This document shows positions 34,798-43,378 of a DNA stretch of 64,000 nucleotides, piece after piece. The notes beneath the pieces were generated by a model, which searched no databases, was not told the DNA's origin, and saw only the letters and a list, made by a program, of their open reading frames with translations. Position 1 is the stretch's first letter. Every line of letters starts with the position of its first letter. Source of the DNA: Verrucomicrobiaceae bacterium (GTDB lineage Bacteria > Verrucomicrobiota > Verrucomicrobiia > Verrucomicrobiales > Akkermansiaceae); assembly GCA_027491155.1 (NCBI GenBank), contig JAIXWR010000030.1, forward strand, positions 58,053 through 122,052, in the 5' to 3' direction. The translations under genes and the position numbers were made by a program.

Positions 34798-35311
34798 GGT
34801 AATCCTCCTCCTCGTCCCCCGGCACTGGCGGAATGAGGTCCTCGCGCTGGAGCAGGCGCTTGAGGTCGAGGTCGTCGAGCAGGTCTTCCGGCGTGCGGAG
34901 GACGGTCATCGCATAGGGCGCGAGCCGGTCCATTTCCGCGACGGCGCAGTGGACCATCGAGGAGACGATGTCGGCGTCGTAGAGCTCTTTCTCGAAGATG
35001 TTGGTGATGCGGAAGACCAGTCGCTGGCGGTCGAGGTCGAACTCGAAGCCGCCGAGGTTGAGCGACTTGTTGGCGCGGGCGAGCAGCTCTAACAAGTAAG
35101 GCTGGTGCTCCTCGCCCAGCGGCAGCGGCATTTCGCCCATCACCGCGAGCGCGTTCATCGGGGTGTAGGCCTGGACCACCATCTCGATCCGCGTGTGGTG
35201 GCCGGAGAAGACCGCGCGCAGGACATCGCGGCCTTCGACCAGTTCGCAGTGCCAACTGTTGCGCCCGAAGGCGTCTTCGACGGAGAGGATCTGGCGGGAT
35301 GGCGGGCGCAT
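34793..35311 (-). CDS. YbjN-domain protein
   Basis: The protein has 172 residues from ATG 35311 (MRPPSRQILSVEDAFG). It has no signal or membrane segment. The fold resembles YbjN/type III secretion chaperone-like proteins: VLRAVFSGHHTRIEMVVQAY, a LLELLARANKSLNLGGFEFD helix-strand, RLVFRITNIF, and an acidic C-terminus (GDEEEDYL). YbjN members are linked to stress and motility regulation, with no defined biochemical activity. The frame extends upstream to 35464 without coding character. Confidence 0.7.
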   Translation of the reverse strand: MRPPSRQILSVEDAFGRNSWHCELVEGRDVLRAVFSGHHTRIEMVVQAYTPMNALAVMGEMPLPLGEEHQPYLLELLARANKSLNLGGFEFDLDRQRLVFRITNIFEKELYDADIVSSMVHCAVAEMDRLAPYAMTVLRTPEDLLDDLDLKRLLQREDLIPPVPGDEEEDYL

Positions 35312-35369
35312 TGCGGAGACGGTGGATGGCAGATGGGAGATCGAAGGACAGGCTGCGGCGGATGCTTGG

Positions 35370-35771
35370 TCAACTGCGAATGCGCTCCGCGGCAAGCGCT
35401 TGGACTTGTTGCCAGTCGGGGAGGTTTCTGCCTTTTCGGCTCCTTCTCGCCATCCAGGCATCAACCGAGATGGTGATGAACGTCATGATGAGAAAGCTTC
35501 CAATCAGCGCGTTTGCGGAAAAATGACGCCAGACCGTGAGATGCATGAAGGCAGTCCAGATTCCGGCAAAGGGCAGGGCCTGGATGAGCAATCGCTGAAA
35601 GTGCCCGGCATAGAGTGGCGGCTTTGCTTCCACTCCCATCCGCCAAAGCATCCGGTAAAACCACGGCTTGGCCTCCCACGGCTTGGCTCCGAGCGAAACC
35701 AGCACTTCCGCGCAGGCAGCCATGGTGGGGACGACCAATGGGCTTTCACGGGGTTTTTCGTCGGGATTCAT
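35370..35771 (-). CDS. DUF6404-like membrane protein
   Basis: The 133-residue protein begins with a soluble stretch (VLVSLGAKPWEAKPWFYRML, typical of DUF6404 as I recall it) followed by two membrane segments (ALPFAGIWTAFMHLTVW and ALIGSFLIMTFITISVDAWM) and a basic tail. Function is unknown. It sits between the YbjN gene and another small membrane protein on the same strand. Its base composition is somewhat less GC-rich than its neighbours. Confidence 0.65.
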   Translation of the reverse strand: MNPDEKPRESPLVVPTMAACAEVLVSLGAKPWEAKPWFYRMLWRMGVEAKPPLYAGHFQRLLIQALPFAGIWTAFMHLTVWRHFSANALIGSFLIMTFITISVDAWMARRSRKGRNLPDWQQVQALAAERIRS

Positions 35772-35793
35772 GCTGTCGTAGAGGGATCCGCCC

Positions 35794-36276
35794 TCATGGC
35801 GTCCGGGTTGGCGGCGACGCGGCGTTGTTGATTCGGCCCGTGATCGCCTTGGCCAGAAGTTCGCGCCGGTCCCTCGCGATGGGCGAGAGCGAGAGGTGGA
35901 TGCCGGCGGATTTTTCGGCGGTGAAGTGGAGGGTCAGGCGGCGGTGGTCGATCTCCGCGGAGTCGATCTGCTGCCAGGGGATGACCTGCATCGTGGCTTC
36001 GGGGCGGAACAGCGGGAAGACTTCCACGCCGATCGGGCTAAGCAGGATGTAGGCGTGCTTCGTGCAGCGCCAGGCGAGGCGGATCAGGCCGGCGGCGAAG
36101 GCGAGCGGAAGGAAGCCCCAGGCGGGGTGGGGGAGTTGCGGGTTGTCGGCGCGGTGGGGCGTCAGCAGGAAGAAGACGAGGCCCGCCATGATGCAGACCG
36201 CCGCCGCGATCCAGAACCCCGCGGCCTGGCCGGCGCGGGTGAAGCGCAGCTCCTTGGCGGGTTCAGCGACGGGCAT
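35794..36276 (-). CDS. Small membrane protein with PH-like tail
   Basis: The protein has 160 residues from ATG 36276. Two membrane helices (AGFWIAAAVCIMAGLVFFLL and WGFLPLAFAAGLIRLAW) are followed by a short beta-rich domain (AYILLSPIGVEVFPLFRPEA, MQVIPWQQIDSAEIDHRRLT) like the bacterial PH-like domains attached to paired helices. Function is unknown. It is divergent from the His/Cys-rich gene that opens the metal-efflux island. Confidence 0.6.
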   Translation of the reverse strand: MPVAEPAKELRFTRAGQAAGFWIAAAVCIMAGLVFFLLTPHRADNPQLPHPAWGFLPLAFAAGLIRLAWRCTKHAYILLSPIGVEVFPLFRPEATMQVIPWQQIDSAEIDHRRLTLHFTAEKSAGIHLSLSPIARDRRELLAKAITGRINNAASPPTRTP

Positions 36277-36287
36277 GCGGGGAGGAT

Positions 36288-36320
36288 GAAGTTCCAAGGG
36301 ACAAGTGCCAAGTGCCAAGG
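36288..36320. repeat. Word array GAAGTTCCAAG / GTGCCAAGT
   Basis: GAAGTTCCAAG (36288) is followed by two near-identical GTGCCAAG words (36305 and 36312). Read on the minus strand this resembles the ACTTGGAACTTC direct repeat at 34762-34797. It lies in the 96-bp divergent gap before the metal-efflux island, where a promoter for that island would be expected. Confidence 0.5.
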
Positions 36321-36372
36321 GGGGTGGGAGATTCGGCTTGCCGCGGGAAGGAATCCGCGTTCTTTGGTCATC

Positions 36373-36729
36373 GTGCGCGGCTTGTTTTCATGGCTTCTGA
36401 TGTTCGGCGTGATCGCTGGGCTCTGCGGCCGTGTGCTGGCGCTGGATCATTCCCACGGCCACGATCACGCGGCCGAATGCTGCGGGCATGATCACGACCA
36501 CCATCACGATCACGAGTCGCCGGATCCCGGTAGCCACGATCCCGACAGTCATCCCGGATCGCACGATCACCACTCCCACGCCTGCTGCCATCCGGCTCCG
36601 CTGGCGGGTGAAGAGATCCAATCCCATCGATTGCCGGCACCGGCCCCGTCGCTGCTGGGCGTGTTGAATTGGGCGTCCTCGCCGCCGGATTCCCCGGTCT
36701 TCGAGTTGGACAAGCCTCCCTTGATTTGA
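36373..36729 (+). CDS. Exported His- and Cys-rich metal-binding peptide
   Basis: The protein has 118 residues if started at GTG 36373 (VRGLFSWLLMFGVIAGLCG, a signal peptide); ATG 36400 is an alternative. The mature part is extremely rich in histidine: HSHGHDH, ECCGHDHDHHHDHE, and repeated SHDPDSH/GSHDHHSHACCH, with two CC pairs. Such sequences bind zinc, nickel or copper. The tail (LLGVLNWASSPPDSPVFELD) resembles small leader proteins encoded ahead of CusCBA/CzcCBA pumps. It is first in line before the TolC-like gene, 145 bp upstream of it. The metal is not determined. Confidence 0.65.
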   Translation: MRGLFSWLLMFGVIAGLCGRVLALDHSHGHDHAAECCGHDHDHHHDHESPDPGSHDPDSHPGSHDHHSHACCHPAPLAGEEIQSHRLPAPAPSLLGVLNWASSPPDSPVFELDKPPLI

Positions 36730-36874
36730 GCGCCGCTTGATCGTGCTCCATCGTGCCCTCGCGGCCCGATGTCTCATTCCGCCCGGGTCCGGTTCGCCCG
36801 CGGGGTTCGCTTGTTAGAACCGTCCGATCCTTGCCCTTGCCCCTGGCGGCACCGGCTCATCCGTTTTCGATATC

Positions 36875-38101
36875 ATGTCCATTTCCCGTCTGATCGCCGT
36901 GCTGGCGATCGCATCGATCCCCGCTCCGCTGGCGGCGGATCCCGGCGTGGTGGTTTCGCTCGCCAGCATCGGCGACCGGGTCCGCTCCCAGAATCCCGAC
37001 CTCGCCGCCGCACGCCTCCGCATCCGCGAGGCGCTGGGCCGGATGAACCAGTCCGGCAGGCTGTCAAATCCCGAACTCGAAGCCGGCTTCCGGCACGATC
37101 CCCGGATGCGGGAGCGCAGCTTGGAGATCGGCTTCACCCAGCGCTTCCCGGTGACCGGGCGGCTGGGCTTGGAAAAGCAGGTGACACTGACCGAATACCA
37201 GGCCTCCGAAGCCGAGGTCCGCGAAGTCGAGCGCCGGATCATCGCCGAGGCCCGGGCGGCGGTGGTGGAGGTGCTCGCGATCCGCAAGCGGCGCGAGTTG
37301 CTCGGCGAACAAGCCGGCCTGGCAACCGAGTTCGCCGCCGTGCTCGCCGCCGCGGCGGAGAAGGGCGAGGGGTCGGCGCTCGATGCGGGCCAGGCGAAGC
37401 TCGAGGCCGCCGGGCTTGCGGTCGGGATGCGCCAGCTCGATGCCGCCGAGGCCGCGGCGGTCGGCACGTTGAAACCGCTGCTCGGCATCCTGCCGGGCGA
37501 GCCGCTGCATGTTGGCGGCACGCTGCCGGAGCCCGCGCTGCCCGGTGCCGGTGCCGATCCGGCGCGCCGTCCGGATTTCCAAGCCGCCGTGCTGGGTGCC
37601 CGCGCCGCCGGCCAGGGCGTCGCCTTGGAGCAGGCGAAGCGCTACGACGATGTGGAAGCCGGCCTGTTCGCCGCCGCGGAGCGCACGGAGGACGCGCCGG
37701 AGGGCTACGACAAGGAAGCCCTCGTGGGACTCCGCTTCAGGATCCCGCTGCCGCTTTGGAACAAGAACGAAGGGGCGATCGAGGAGGCGCAAGCCCGCAA
37801 GGAGCGCAAGGAGCTGGAGGCCGTCGCGCTCGGCCGTTCGATCCGCCTCGAGGCCGAAGCCGCCCGTGCCGAGATGGCGGAATGGGCGAAGCTGTTAGGC
37901 GAGTTGGGGGAGAACCTGATGCCGCTCGCCGACCAGCAGTCGGCCGCCGCCGAGGACGCCTTCCGCAAGGGGCAGGGCGAGCTCCAGGCGGTCTTCCGTT
38001 CCCGTGAGAAGCGCCTGGAGCTCTCGTCCGCGAGGCTCGACGCCCTGCGCGGCTTCCACCTCGCCCGCGTCCGCTACGAAGCCGCCATCGGCCAACCTTG
38101 A
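36875..38101 (+). CDS. TolC-family outer-membrane factor of an RND metal pump (CzcC/CusC-like)
   Basis: The 408-residue protein has a signal peptide (MSISRLIAVLAIASIPAPLA) and two long helical-hairpin repeats typical of outer-membrane efflux proteins (DRVRSQNPDLAAARLRIREA; FQAAVLGARAAGQGVALEQA), with short barrel strands (NPELEAGFRHDP, ALVGLRFRIPLPLWNKN). LPLWNKN is characteristic of the CzcC/CusC group. It forms the outer-membrane exit duct. It is followed by the adaptor after 13 bp and the inner-membrane pump 6 bp after that, one operon. Confidence 0.88.
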   Translation: MSISRLIAVLAIASIPAPLAADPGVVVSLASIGDRVRSQNPDLAAARLRIREALGRMNQSGRLSNPELEAGFRHDPRMRERSLEIGFTQRFPVTGRLGLEKQVTLTEYQASEAEVREVERRIIAEARAAVVEVLAIRKRRELLGEQAGLATEFAAVLAAAAEKGEGSALDAGQAKLEAAGLAVGMRQLDAAEAAAVGTLKPLLGILPGEPLHVGGTLPEPALPGAGADPARRPDFQAAVLGARAAGQGVALEQAKRYDDVEAGLFAAAERTEDAPEGYDKEALVGLRFRIPLPLWNKNEGAIEEAQARKERKELEAVALGRSIRLEAEAARAEMAEWAKLLGELGENLMPLADQQSAAAEDAFRKGQGELQAVFRSREKRLELSSARLDALRGFHLARVRYEAAIGQP

Positions 38102-38114
38102 ATCCGCGACCGTC

Positions 38115-39233
38115 ATGAAGTTCTCCATTTTCCTCTCTCTCCTCACCGCGTCCGCCATCGCCGCCGACAAGCCGGCCCGCAACGAAACCACGGTGGTCCT
38201 CGACGCGACCGGTGTGAAGAATCTCGGCGTCGAGACGGTGGCGGCCGAAGAAGCCGCCTTCGAGCGCACGGTCTTCGTCCTCGGCGAGATCGAGCACACC
38301 TGCGAGAGCCACGCCGTCCTGTCCAGCCGCGTCGCCGGCCGGATCGTGGAGGTCTTCCAGCACAAGGGCGACTTCGTGAAAAAGGGCGAGTTGCTGGCCC
38401 GCGTCGAAAGCCGCCAGCCGGGCGACCCGCCGCCGGTGATCGAGCTGACGGCCCCGGCCGACGGACTGATTGTCGAATCCGAAGCCCACCTCGGCGCGCC
38501 GGTCGAGCCCGACCAGGAGCTGATGGAAATCCTCGATCTCTCGACCGTCTGGGTGAACGCGAAGGTGCCGCAGCACCAGGCGGCCTTGCTCGCGGAAGGA
38601 CTCACCGCGAAGGTCCGGGTGCCTGCATCGGGGGAGGAAGTACGGGAGGCGAAGTATCTCCGCCTGGGCGTTGGCGCGGATGCGGCGAAGGGCAGTGTCG
38701 ATGCCCTCTTCGAGCTGCCGAACCCCGGCAACCGGCTGCGCCCCGGGATGCGCGCCGAGCTTTCGCTGGTCGCCTCGAAGCGCGACGGGGTGCTGAGCGT
38801 GCCGCGGGAATCCCTGCAAGGCGACCGCTCGGGCCGCTTCGTCTTCATCAAGGACTACGAACTCGAGAACACCTTCGTCCGGACTCCCGTGACCGTCGGC
38901 GAGATCAGCGGCGACCGCGTCGAGATCGTCGGCGGGCTCTTTCCCGGCGACGAGGTGGTGACCCGCGGCGCCTACGCCCTGTCTTTCGCCGGCAAGGGCA
39001 GCACCTCGCTCAAGGAGGCGCTCGATGCCGCCCACGGCCACCCGCACAACGAGGACGGCACCGAGATGACGAAGGAGCAGATCGCCGCCAGCGGGGAAGC
39101 GGGCGTGCATGACCACGACCATGAAGCCGCGTCGAACGGCCCGCTCACGCTGTTCCTCGCGATCGCCTGCGGCGTGCTCTTCGTGCTGCTGCTGGCCTCG
39201 CCCTTCATTTTCCGCGCCCGCGCCAAAGCCTGA
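38115..39233 (+). CDS. RND periplasmic adaptor with His-rich loop and C-terminal membrane helix (CzcB/CusB-like)
   Basis: The protein has 372 residues from ATG 38115, with a signal peptide to about residue 17. A lipoyl-like/barrel-sandwich domain (VLSSRVAGRIVEVFQHKGDF, VKKGELLARVES, IVESEAHLGAPVEPDQELME), a beta-barrel (TVWVNAKVPQHQAALLAEGL) and a membrane-proximal domain (GEISGDRVEIVGGLFPGDEV) are all present. Unusually, the C-terminus adds a His-containing stretch (DAAHGHPHNEDGTE, VHDHDHE) and a membrane helix (LTLFLAIACGVLFVLLLASP). The His stretch may hand metal to the pump. Same operon as the TolC-like and RND genes. Confidence 0.85.
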   Translation: MKFSIFLSLLTASAIAADKPARNETTVVLDATGVKNLGVETVAAEEAAFERTVFVLGEIEHTCESHAVLSSRVAGRIVEVFQHKGDFVKKGELLARVESRQPGDPPPVIELTAPADGLIVESEAHLGAPVEPDQELMEILDLSTVWVNAKVPQHQAALLAEGLTAKVRVPASGEEVREAKYLRLGVGADAAKGSVDALFELPNPGNRLRPGMRAELSLVASKRDGVLSVPRESLQGDRSGRFVFIKDYELENTFVRTPVTVGEISGDRVEIVGGLFPGDEVVTRGAYALSFAGKGSTSLKEALDAAHGHPHNEDGTEMTKEQIAASGEAGVHDHDHEAASNGPLTLFLAIACGVLFVLLLASPFIFRARAKA

Positions 39234-39239
39234 ACGATC

Positions 39240-42200
39240 ATGCTCAATCACCTGATCCGCTTCTCGCTGAAGAACCGCGCGCTGGTCATCGCCGTCGCCT
39301 TGCTGGTCCTCTTCATGGGCCTGCGCACCGCGACCGAGCTGCCGGTCGAGGTCCTGCCGGACATGACCAAGCCGACCGTCACCGTGCTGACGGAGTCGCC
39401 CGGGCTGGCTCCCGAGGAGGTCGAAACCCTGGTCACCCGGCCGCTGGAGAACGCCCTGTTAGGCGTCGGCGGGCTCGACCGCCTGCGCTCGAACTCCGAC
39501 GTCGGCCTGTCGCTGGTCTTCGTCGAATTCGGCTGGGGGACCGACATCTACAAGGCCCGCCAGCTCGTTCAGGAGCGCTTGCAAACGGTCAATCTGCCCG
39601 AAGGCGCGCGCTCCGGGATGACGCCGGTGTCCTCGCTGATGGGCGAGATCCTGCTGGTCGGGCTGCGCTCGACCGATGGCTCGATCGCGCCGATGGACCT
39701 GCGCACCTTCGCCGAATGGACGGTCGCGCGGCGCCTGCAAAGCATCCCGGGCGTCGCCGAGGTCCTCGCCATCGGCGGCGGCGTGAAGCAGGTCCACGTC
39801 GAGCCCGATCCACTGAAGCTGCAAGCCGAAGGCGTCACGCTTGAAGAGTTGGAGAGAGCTGTTTCGCTCTCCGCCGGCAACGCCACCAGCGGCTACCTCC
39901 AGTCCGGGCCGCGCGAAATCATGGTGCGCAATCTCGCGATGACGGCCGACCCCGCCGACATCGCCGCGTCGGTGGTCAAGCGGGACGGCGACCGGATCAT
40001 CACCATCGGCGATGTCGCCACGGTGAAGTTCGGTGTCGCCACCATGCGCGGCGACGCGGCGATCGCCTTCGAAGGCGACAAACAGGAAGCGGCCGGCGTC
40101 GTCCTCAGCATCGACAAGGCCCCCGGCTTCGACACCTTGAAGCTCTCGGCGGAGATCGAGAAGGCGCTCGACGAACTGCGCCCCAGCCTGCCGCCCGGGG
40201 TCGAGGCCGGCGTGTTGTTCCGGCAGGGCGATTTCATCGAGCACGCCGTCGGCAATCTCAAGGAAGCGATCCGCGACGGGGCCGTCATGGTCACCATCAT
40301 CCTCTTTCTCTTCCTGCTGAACCTGCGCACCACCTTCATCACCCTGACGGCGATCCCGCTGTCGTTCGCGATCACCTTGCTGACCTTCAAATGGTTCGGC
40401 ACCGGGGTGAACAGCATGACCCTCGGCGGCATCGCGGTGGCGATCGGGATGGTGGTCGACGACGCCATCGTCGACGTCGAGAACGTCTTCCGCCGCCTGC
40501 GCGAGAACGCGTCGCGGGCCGAACCGCGACCGCGGCTGGAAGTGATCGCCGCGGCGTCGAGCGAGGTGCGTTCGAGCATCCTCTACGCGACCCTTTTGAT
40601 CGTGCTGGTCTTCGTGCCGCTGCTCGGGCTCGCGGGTTTGGAAGGCCGGCTGTTCCGGCCGATCGCCATCGCCACCATCGTCAGCATGATCGCCTCCTTC
40701 GTGGTGTCACTTACGGTGATTCCCGTACTTTGCTCGCTGCTGCTGAAGCCGAAGGAAGGCAAGGAGCACCGCGACGGGCCGCTGGTCCGCGCCTTGAAGG
40801 CCGTCACCCGCGCGACCTTCCTGCGGGCCGCCTTCGGAGCGCCGCTGGCGGTGATCGGGGTGGTGGTGATGCTGGTGGTCGCCGCCGGGATGCTCTATCC
40901 CGGCATGGGCAAGGAATTCCTGCCGACCTTCAACGAGGGCAGCGCCACCATTTCCTTCGCCAGCGCGCCGGGATCGTCGTTGAAGCAGTCGAATGAAGTC
41001 GGCAAGACCGCCGTCGGACTGCTGTTGCAAATCCCCGAGGTCAAATCCGTCGGCCGCCGCGCCGGCCGTGCCGAGCGCGACGACCACGTGATGCCGGTCT
41101 CGGTGAACGAATTCGACGTCGAGTTCCACGAAGGCGGCCGCCATCGCGAGGAGGTGTTTGCCGAAATCCGTGAGAAGCTGAAAGGAATCCCGGGGACTTT
41201 CGTCAACGTCGGCCAGCCGATCGGCCACCGGCTTTCCCACATGCTCAGCGGCGTCTCGGCGAAGATCGCGGTGAAGATCCACGGCCCGGACCTCGACACC
41301 CTGCGCCGCCTCGGCGCACAGGTGAAAGAAGCAGGCCAGGGGATCCCCGGCCTCACCGACATCAACCTGGAAGCCCAGGTGCCGATCCCGCAGATCCGGA
41401 TCGAGGTGAACCGCGAAAGGGCGCGGGTCGAAGGCCTTTCGCCGGGCGCGATCAACGAGCAGGTCTCGCTGCTGTTAGGTGGCCGCGCGCTCGGCGAGCT
41501 TCGCGAAGGCGAAGCCACCGTCGAGCTGGTGATGCGCCTGCCCGAGAGCTGGCGGACCTGGCCGGAAACCATCGGCGAGCTGCGGATTGAAACGCCCGAC
41601 GGCCGTCATCTCCCGCTTTCGCAAGTCGCCGAGGTCCACGAGGTCAACGGCCCGAACGTGATCAACCGCGAGAACGGCCAACGCCGCATCGTCATCGGCG
41701 CGAACACCGGCTCGCGCGACCTGGAATCGCTGGTCAAAGGCTGGCAACAGGCCGTCGCCGACAAGGTCGCGCTGCCGCAGGGCTACACGCTGCGCTTCGA
41801 GGGCGAATACCTCGCGCGCCAGCAGGCCTCGAAGCGGATCCTGATCCTGTTCGGCATCGTCATCGGCGTGATCGGCGTCCTTCTCACCGGCTACTTCCGC
41901 AGCCTCTCGCTGGCCCTCCAGGTCATGCTGAACCTGCCGCTCGCCCTCGCCGGAGCGCTGGCCTTCACCTGGTGGAAGATCGACAACATCAGCATCGCCA
42001 CCTTGGTCGGCTTCATCGCGGTCGGCGGGGTCGCGGCGCGGAATGGAATCATGATGATTTCCCACTATCTCCACCTGATGCGGCACGAGGGCGAAAGCTT
42101 CGGCATCGCGTTGATCACCCGCGGCACCCAGGAGCGGCTGGTGCCGGTGCTGATGACCGCGCTCGCCGCCGGCATCGCCCTGATCCCGCTGGTCCTCGCG

Positions 42201-42368
42201 CCCGGCGAGCCCGGCAAGGAGATCCTCCACCCGGTGGCCGTCGCCATCGTCGGCGGCCTCGTTTCCTCGACCCTCCTCGACCTCGTCGTCACCCCGGCCG
42301 TCTTCTTCCTGATCGGGAGAAAGGCGGCGGAGAAAGCTTTGCGGCTGGACGCACCGGCCGCCCGTTAG
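39240..42368 (+). CDS. HME-type RND efflux permease (CzcA/CusA-like)
   Basis: The 1042-residue protein has the usual RND length and layout: a first helix (LKNRALVIAVALLVLFMGLR), a large periplasmic loop, six helices, a second loop and six more helices. TM4 carries AIGMVVDDAIVDVENVFRRL, with the proton-relay Asp pair and Glu. The pattern belongs to the heavy-metal (HME) family but lacks the DFG start of CzcA-type zinc/cobalt pumps, so the metal is uncertain. It is the energy-coupling subunit of the tripartite pump. It ends 26 bp before a small exported protein gene. Confidence 0.92.
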   Translation: MLNHLIRFSLKNRALVIAVALLVLFMGLRTATELPVEVLPDMTKPTVTVLTESPGLAPEEVETLVTRPLENALLGVGGLDRLRSNSDVGLSLVFVEFGWGTDIYKARQLVQERLQTVNLPEGARSGMTPVSSLMGEILLVGLRSTDGSIAPMDLRTFAEWTVARRLQSIPGVAEVLAIGGGVKQVHVEPDPLKLQAEGVTLEELERAVSLSAGNATSGYLQSGPREIMVRNLAMTADPADIAASVVKRDGDRIITIGDVATVKFGVATMRGDAAIAFEGDKQEAAGVVLSIDKAPGFDTLKLSAEIEKALDELRPSLPPGVEAGVLFRQGDFIEHAVGNLKEAIRDGAVMVTIILFLFLLNLRTTFITLTAIPLSFAITLLTFKWFGTGVNSMTLGGIAVAIGMVVDDAIVDVENVFRRLRENASRAEPRPRLEVIAAASSEVRSSILYATLLIVLVFVPLLGLAGLEGRLFRPIAIATIVSMIASFVVSLTVIPVLCSLLLKPKEGKEHRDGPLVRALKAVTRATFLRAAFGAPLAVIGVVVMLVVAAGMLYPGMGKEFLPTFNEGSATISFASAPGSSLKQSNEVGKTAVGLLLQIPEVKSVGRRAGRAERDDHVMPVSVNEFDVEFHEGGRHREEVFAEIREKLKGIPGTFVNVGQPIGHRLSHMLSGVSAKIAVKIHGPDLDTLRRLGAQVKEAGQGIPGLTDINLEAQVPIPQIRIEVNRERARVEGLSPGAINEQVSLLLGGRALGELREGEATVELVMRLPESWRTWPETIGELRIETPDGRHLPLSQVAEVHEVNGPNVINRENGQRRIVIGANTGSRDLESLVKGWQQAVADKVALPQGYTLRFEGEYLARQQASKRILILFGIVIGVIGVLLTGYFRSLSLALQVMLNLPLALAGALAFTWWKIDNISIATLVGFIAVGGVAARNGIMMISHYLHLMRHEGESFGIALITRGTQERLVPVLMTALAAGIALIPLVLAPGEPGKEILHPVAVAIVGGLVSSTLLDLVVTPAVFFLIGRKAAEKALRLDAPAAR

Positions 42369-42394
42369 ACACCGATCCCAGAACCAACAGAGAC

Positions 42395-42829
42395 ATGAAA
42401 ACGAAACTGACCACGCTGATCCTCGCCTTCACCGCCGGCCTCGCCTTCGGCCACGAGGGCATCGAACTCGGCCCGAACAAGGGCCGCATCGTCGAATTCA
42501 GCGACAACGAAACCATGCACGGCGAAGTCACCGAGAAGGACGGCAAGCTCCATATCGCCGTGCTCGACAAGGACATGAAGCCGGTGGAGGTCGAAGCCCA
42601 GAGCCTGGCCGTCACCGGCGGCACCCGGGAGAAGCCGGTGAAGGTGGAGATCACCAAGGTCGCCGGTGGATTCACCCTGCCGGTTCCGGCCGACGGCGAG
42701 TGGCTCATCATGCAGTACAAGGAGACCCCCGATGCCAAGGCGATCATCGCCCGCCTCAACTACAACACCAAGAAGTGCGACCCCTGCGGCCAGCCCGAGT
42801 GGCGTTGCGCCTGCGGGGAAAAGAAGTAA
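42395..42829 (+). CDS. Small exported protein with C-terminal Cys cluster
   Basis: The protein has 144 residues from ATG 42395, with signal peptide MKTKLTTLILAFTAGLAFG followed at once by HEGIELGPNKGRIVEF. A beta-rich body (VTEKDGKLHIAVLDKDMKPV) ends in CDPCGQPEWRCACGEKK, four cysteines suited to metal or redox chemistry. Its proximity to the RND permease suggests a periplasmic metal chaperone or sensor. I do not know a named family. Confidence 0.7.
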   Translation: MKTKLTTLILAFTAGLAFGHEGIELGPNKGRIVEFSDNETMHGEVTEKDGKLHIAVLDKDMKPVEVEAQSLAVTGGTREKPVKVEITKVAGGFTLPVPADGEWLIMQYKETPDAKAIIARLNYNTKKCDPCGQPEWRCACGEKK

Positions 42830-42908
42830 GTCCGGAGGCCGGAAGGCGCGGGTCGGCGGGAATAGCTCCCTTGACCCGCGCCTCTCCCCTGTGAGACTTT
42901 CCCTTGCG

Positions 42909-43295
42909 ATGAAACGGGTGATTGCCGCGTTGCTGCTGGCTTGCCTCGGGATGATGCTCCCGCTGGCAGCGTCGCCGTTGCGGCTTTGCCTGTTGGAGAA
43001 CCGGCTGCTGGTCGGTGGTTCGGAATGCGGCGCGGAGAAGGATCCGTGCTGCCCGGACTGCGGGGACCATCACGAGGATCCCTGCTGCGTCGAGTTGGAG
43101 GAACTTCCCGAAGCTCCCGCGCCGGCCATTCCCGACGATCTCCCGTCACCGCCGGTGATGGACTTGCCGACGCCGGGTTTCGTCGTGCCGCCGACCTTGA
43201 TCCGCGGTAGCTCCGTTCATTTCGCCGCGACTCCGATCCGCGGCCCCGACACGCCCGCCGCGCATCGCGCGTGGCTGGGAGTCTGGAGACTGTGA
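42909..43295 (+). CDS. Small exported Cys-rich protein
   Basis: The protein has 128 residues from ATG 42909 with signal peptide MKRVIAALLLACLGMMLPLA. Its first mature part contains CGAEKDPCCPDCGDHHEDPC, eight cysteines counted with the flanking CC and LCLLENR, then a Pro-rich tail. Similar small leader-like proteins accompany metal pumps. It probably binds a soft metal ion in the periplasm. It sits between the RND operon and the HlyD/ABC genes, 79 bp after the preceding gene. Confidence 0.65.
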   Translation: MKRVIAALLLACLGMMLPLAASPLRLCLLENRLLVGGSECGAEKDPCCPDCGDHHEDPCCVELEELPEAPAPAIPDDLPSPPVMDLPTPGFVVPPTLIRGSSVHFAATPIRGPDTPAAHRAWLGVWRL

Positions 43296-43378
43296 AGCAG
43301 CACCTTGCTGTCGCCGCCGGCTGCCTTTGAAGGCGGCCGTTCCGTTTGCCCGTGTTCCGGGCGCAACGTCTCCGATCC

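Noticed and set aside
36465..36600. Histidine-codon repeats read as a CRISPR or tandem DNA repeat
   Set aside because: The CAC/CAT/GAT repetition is explained by a His/Asp-rich peptide in frame, with no regular spacer-repeat structure.
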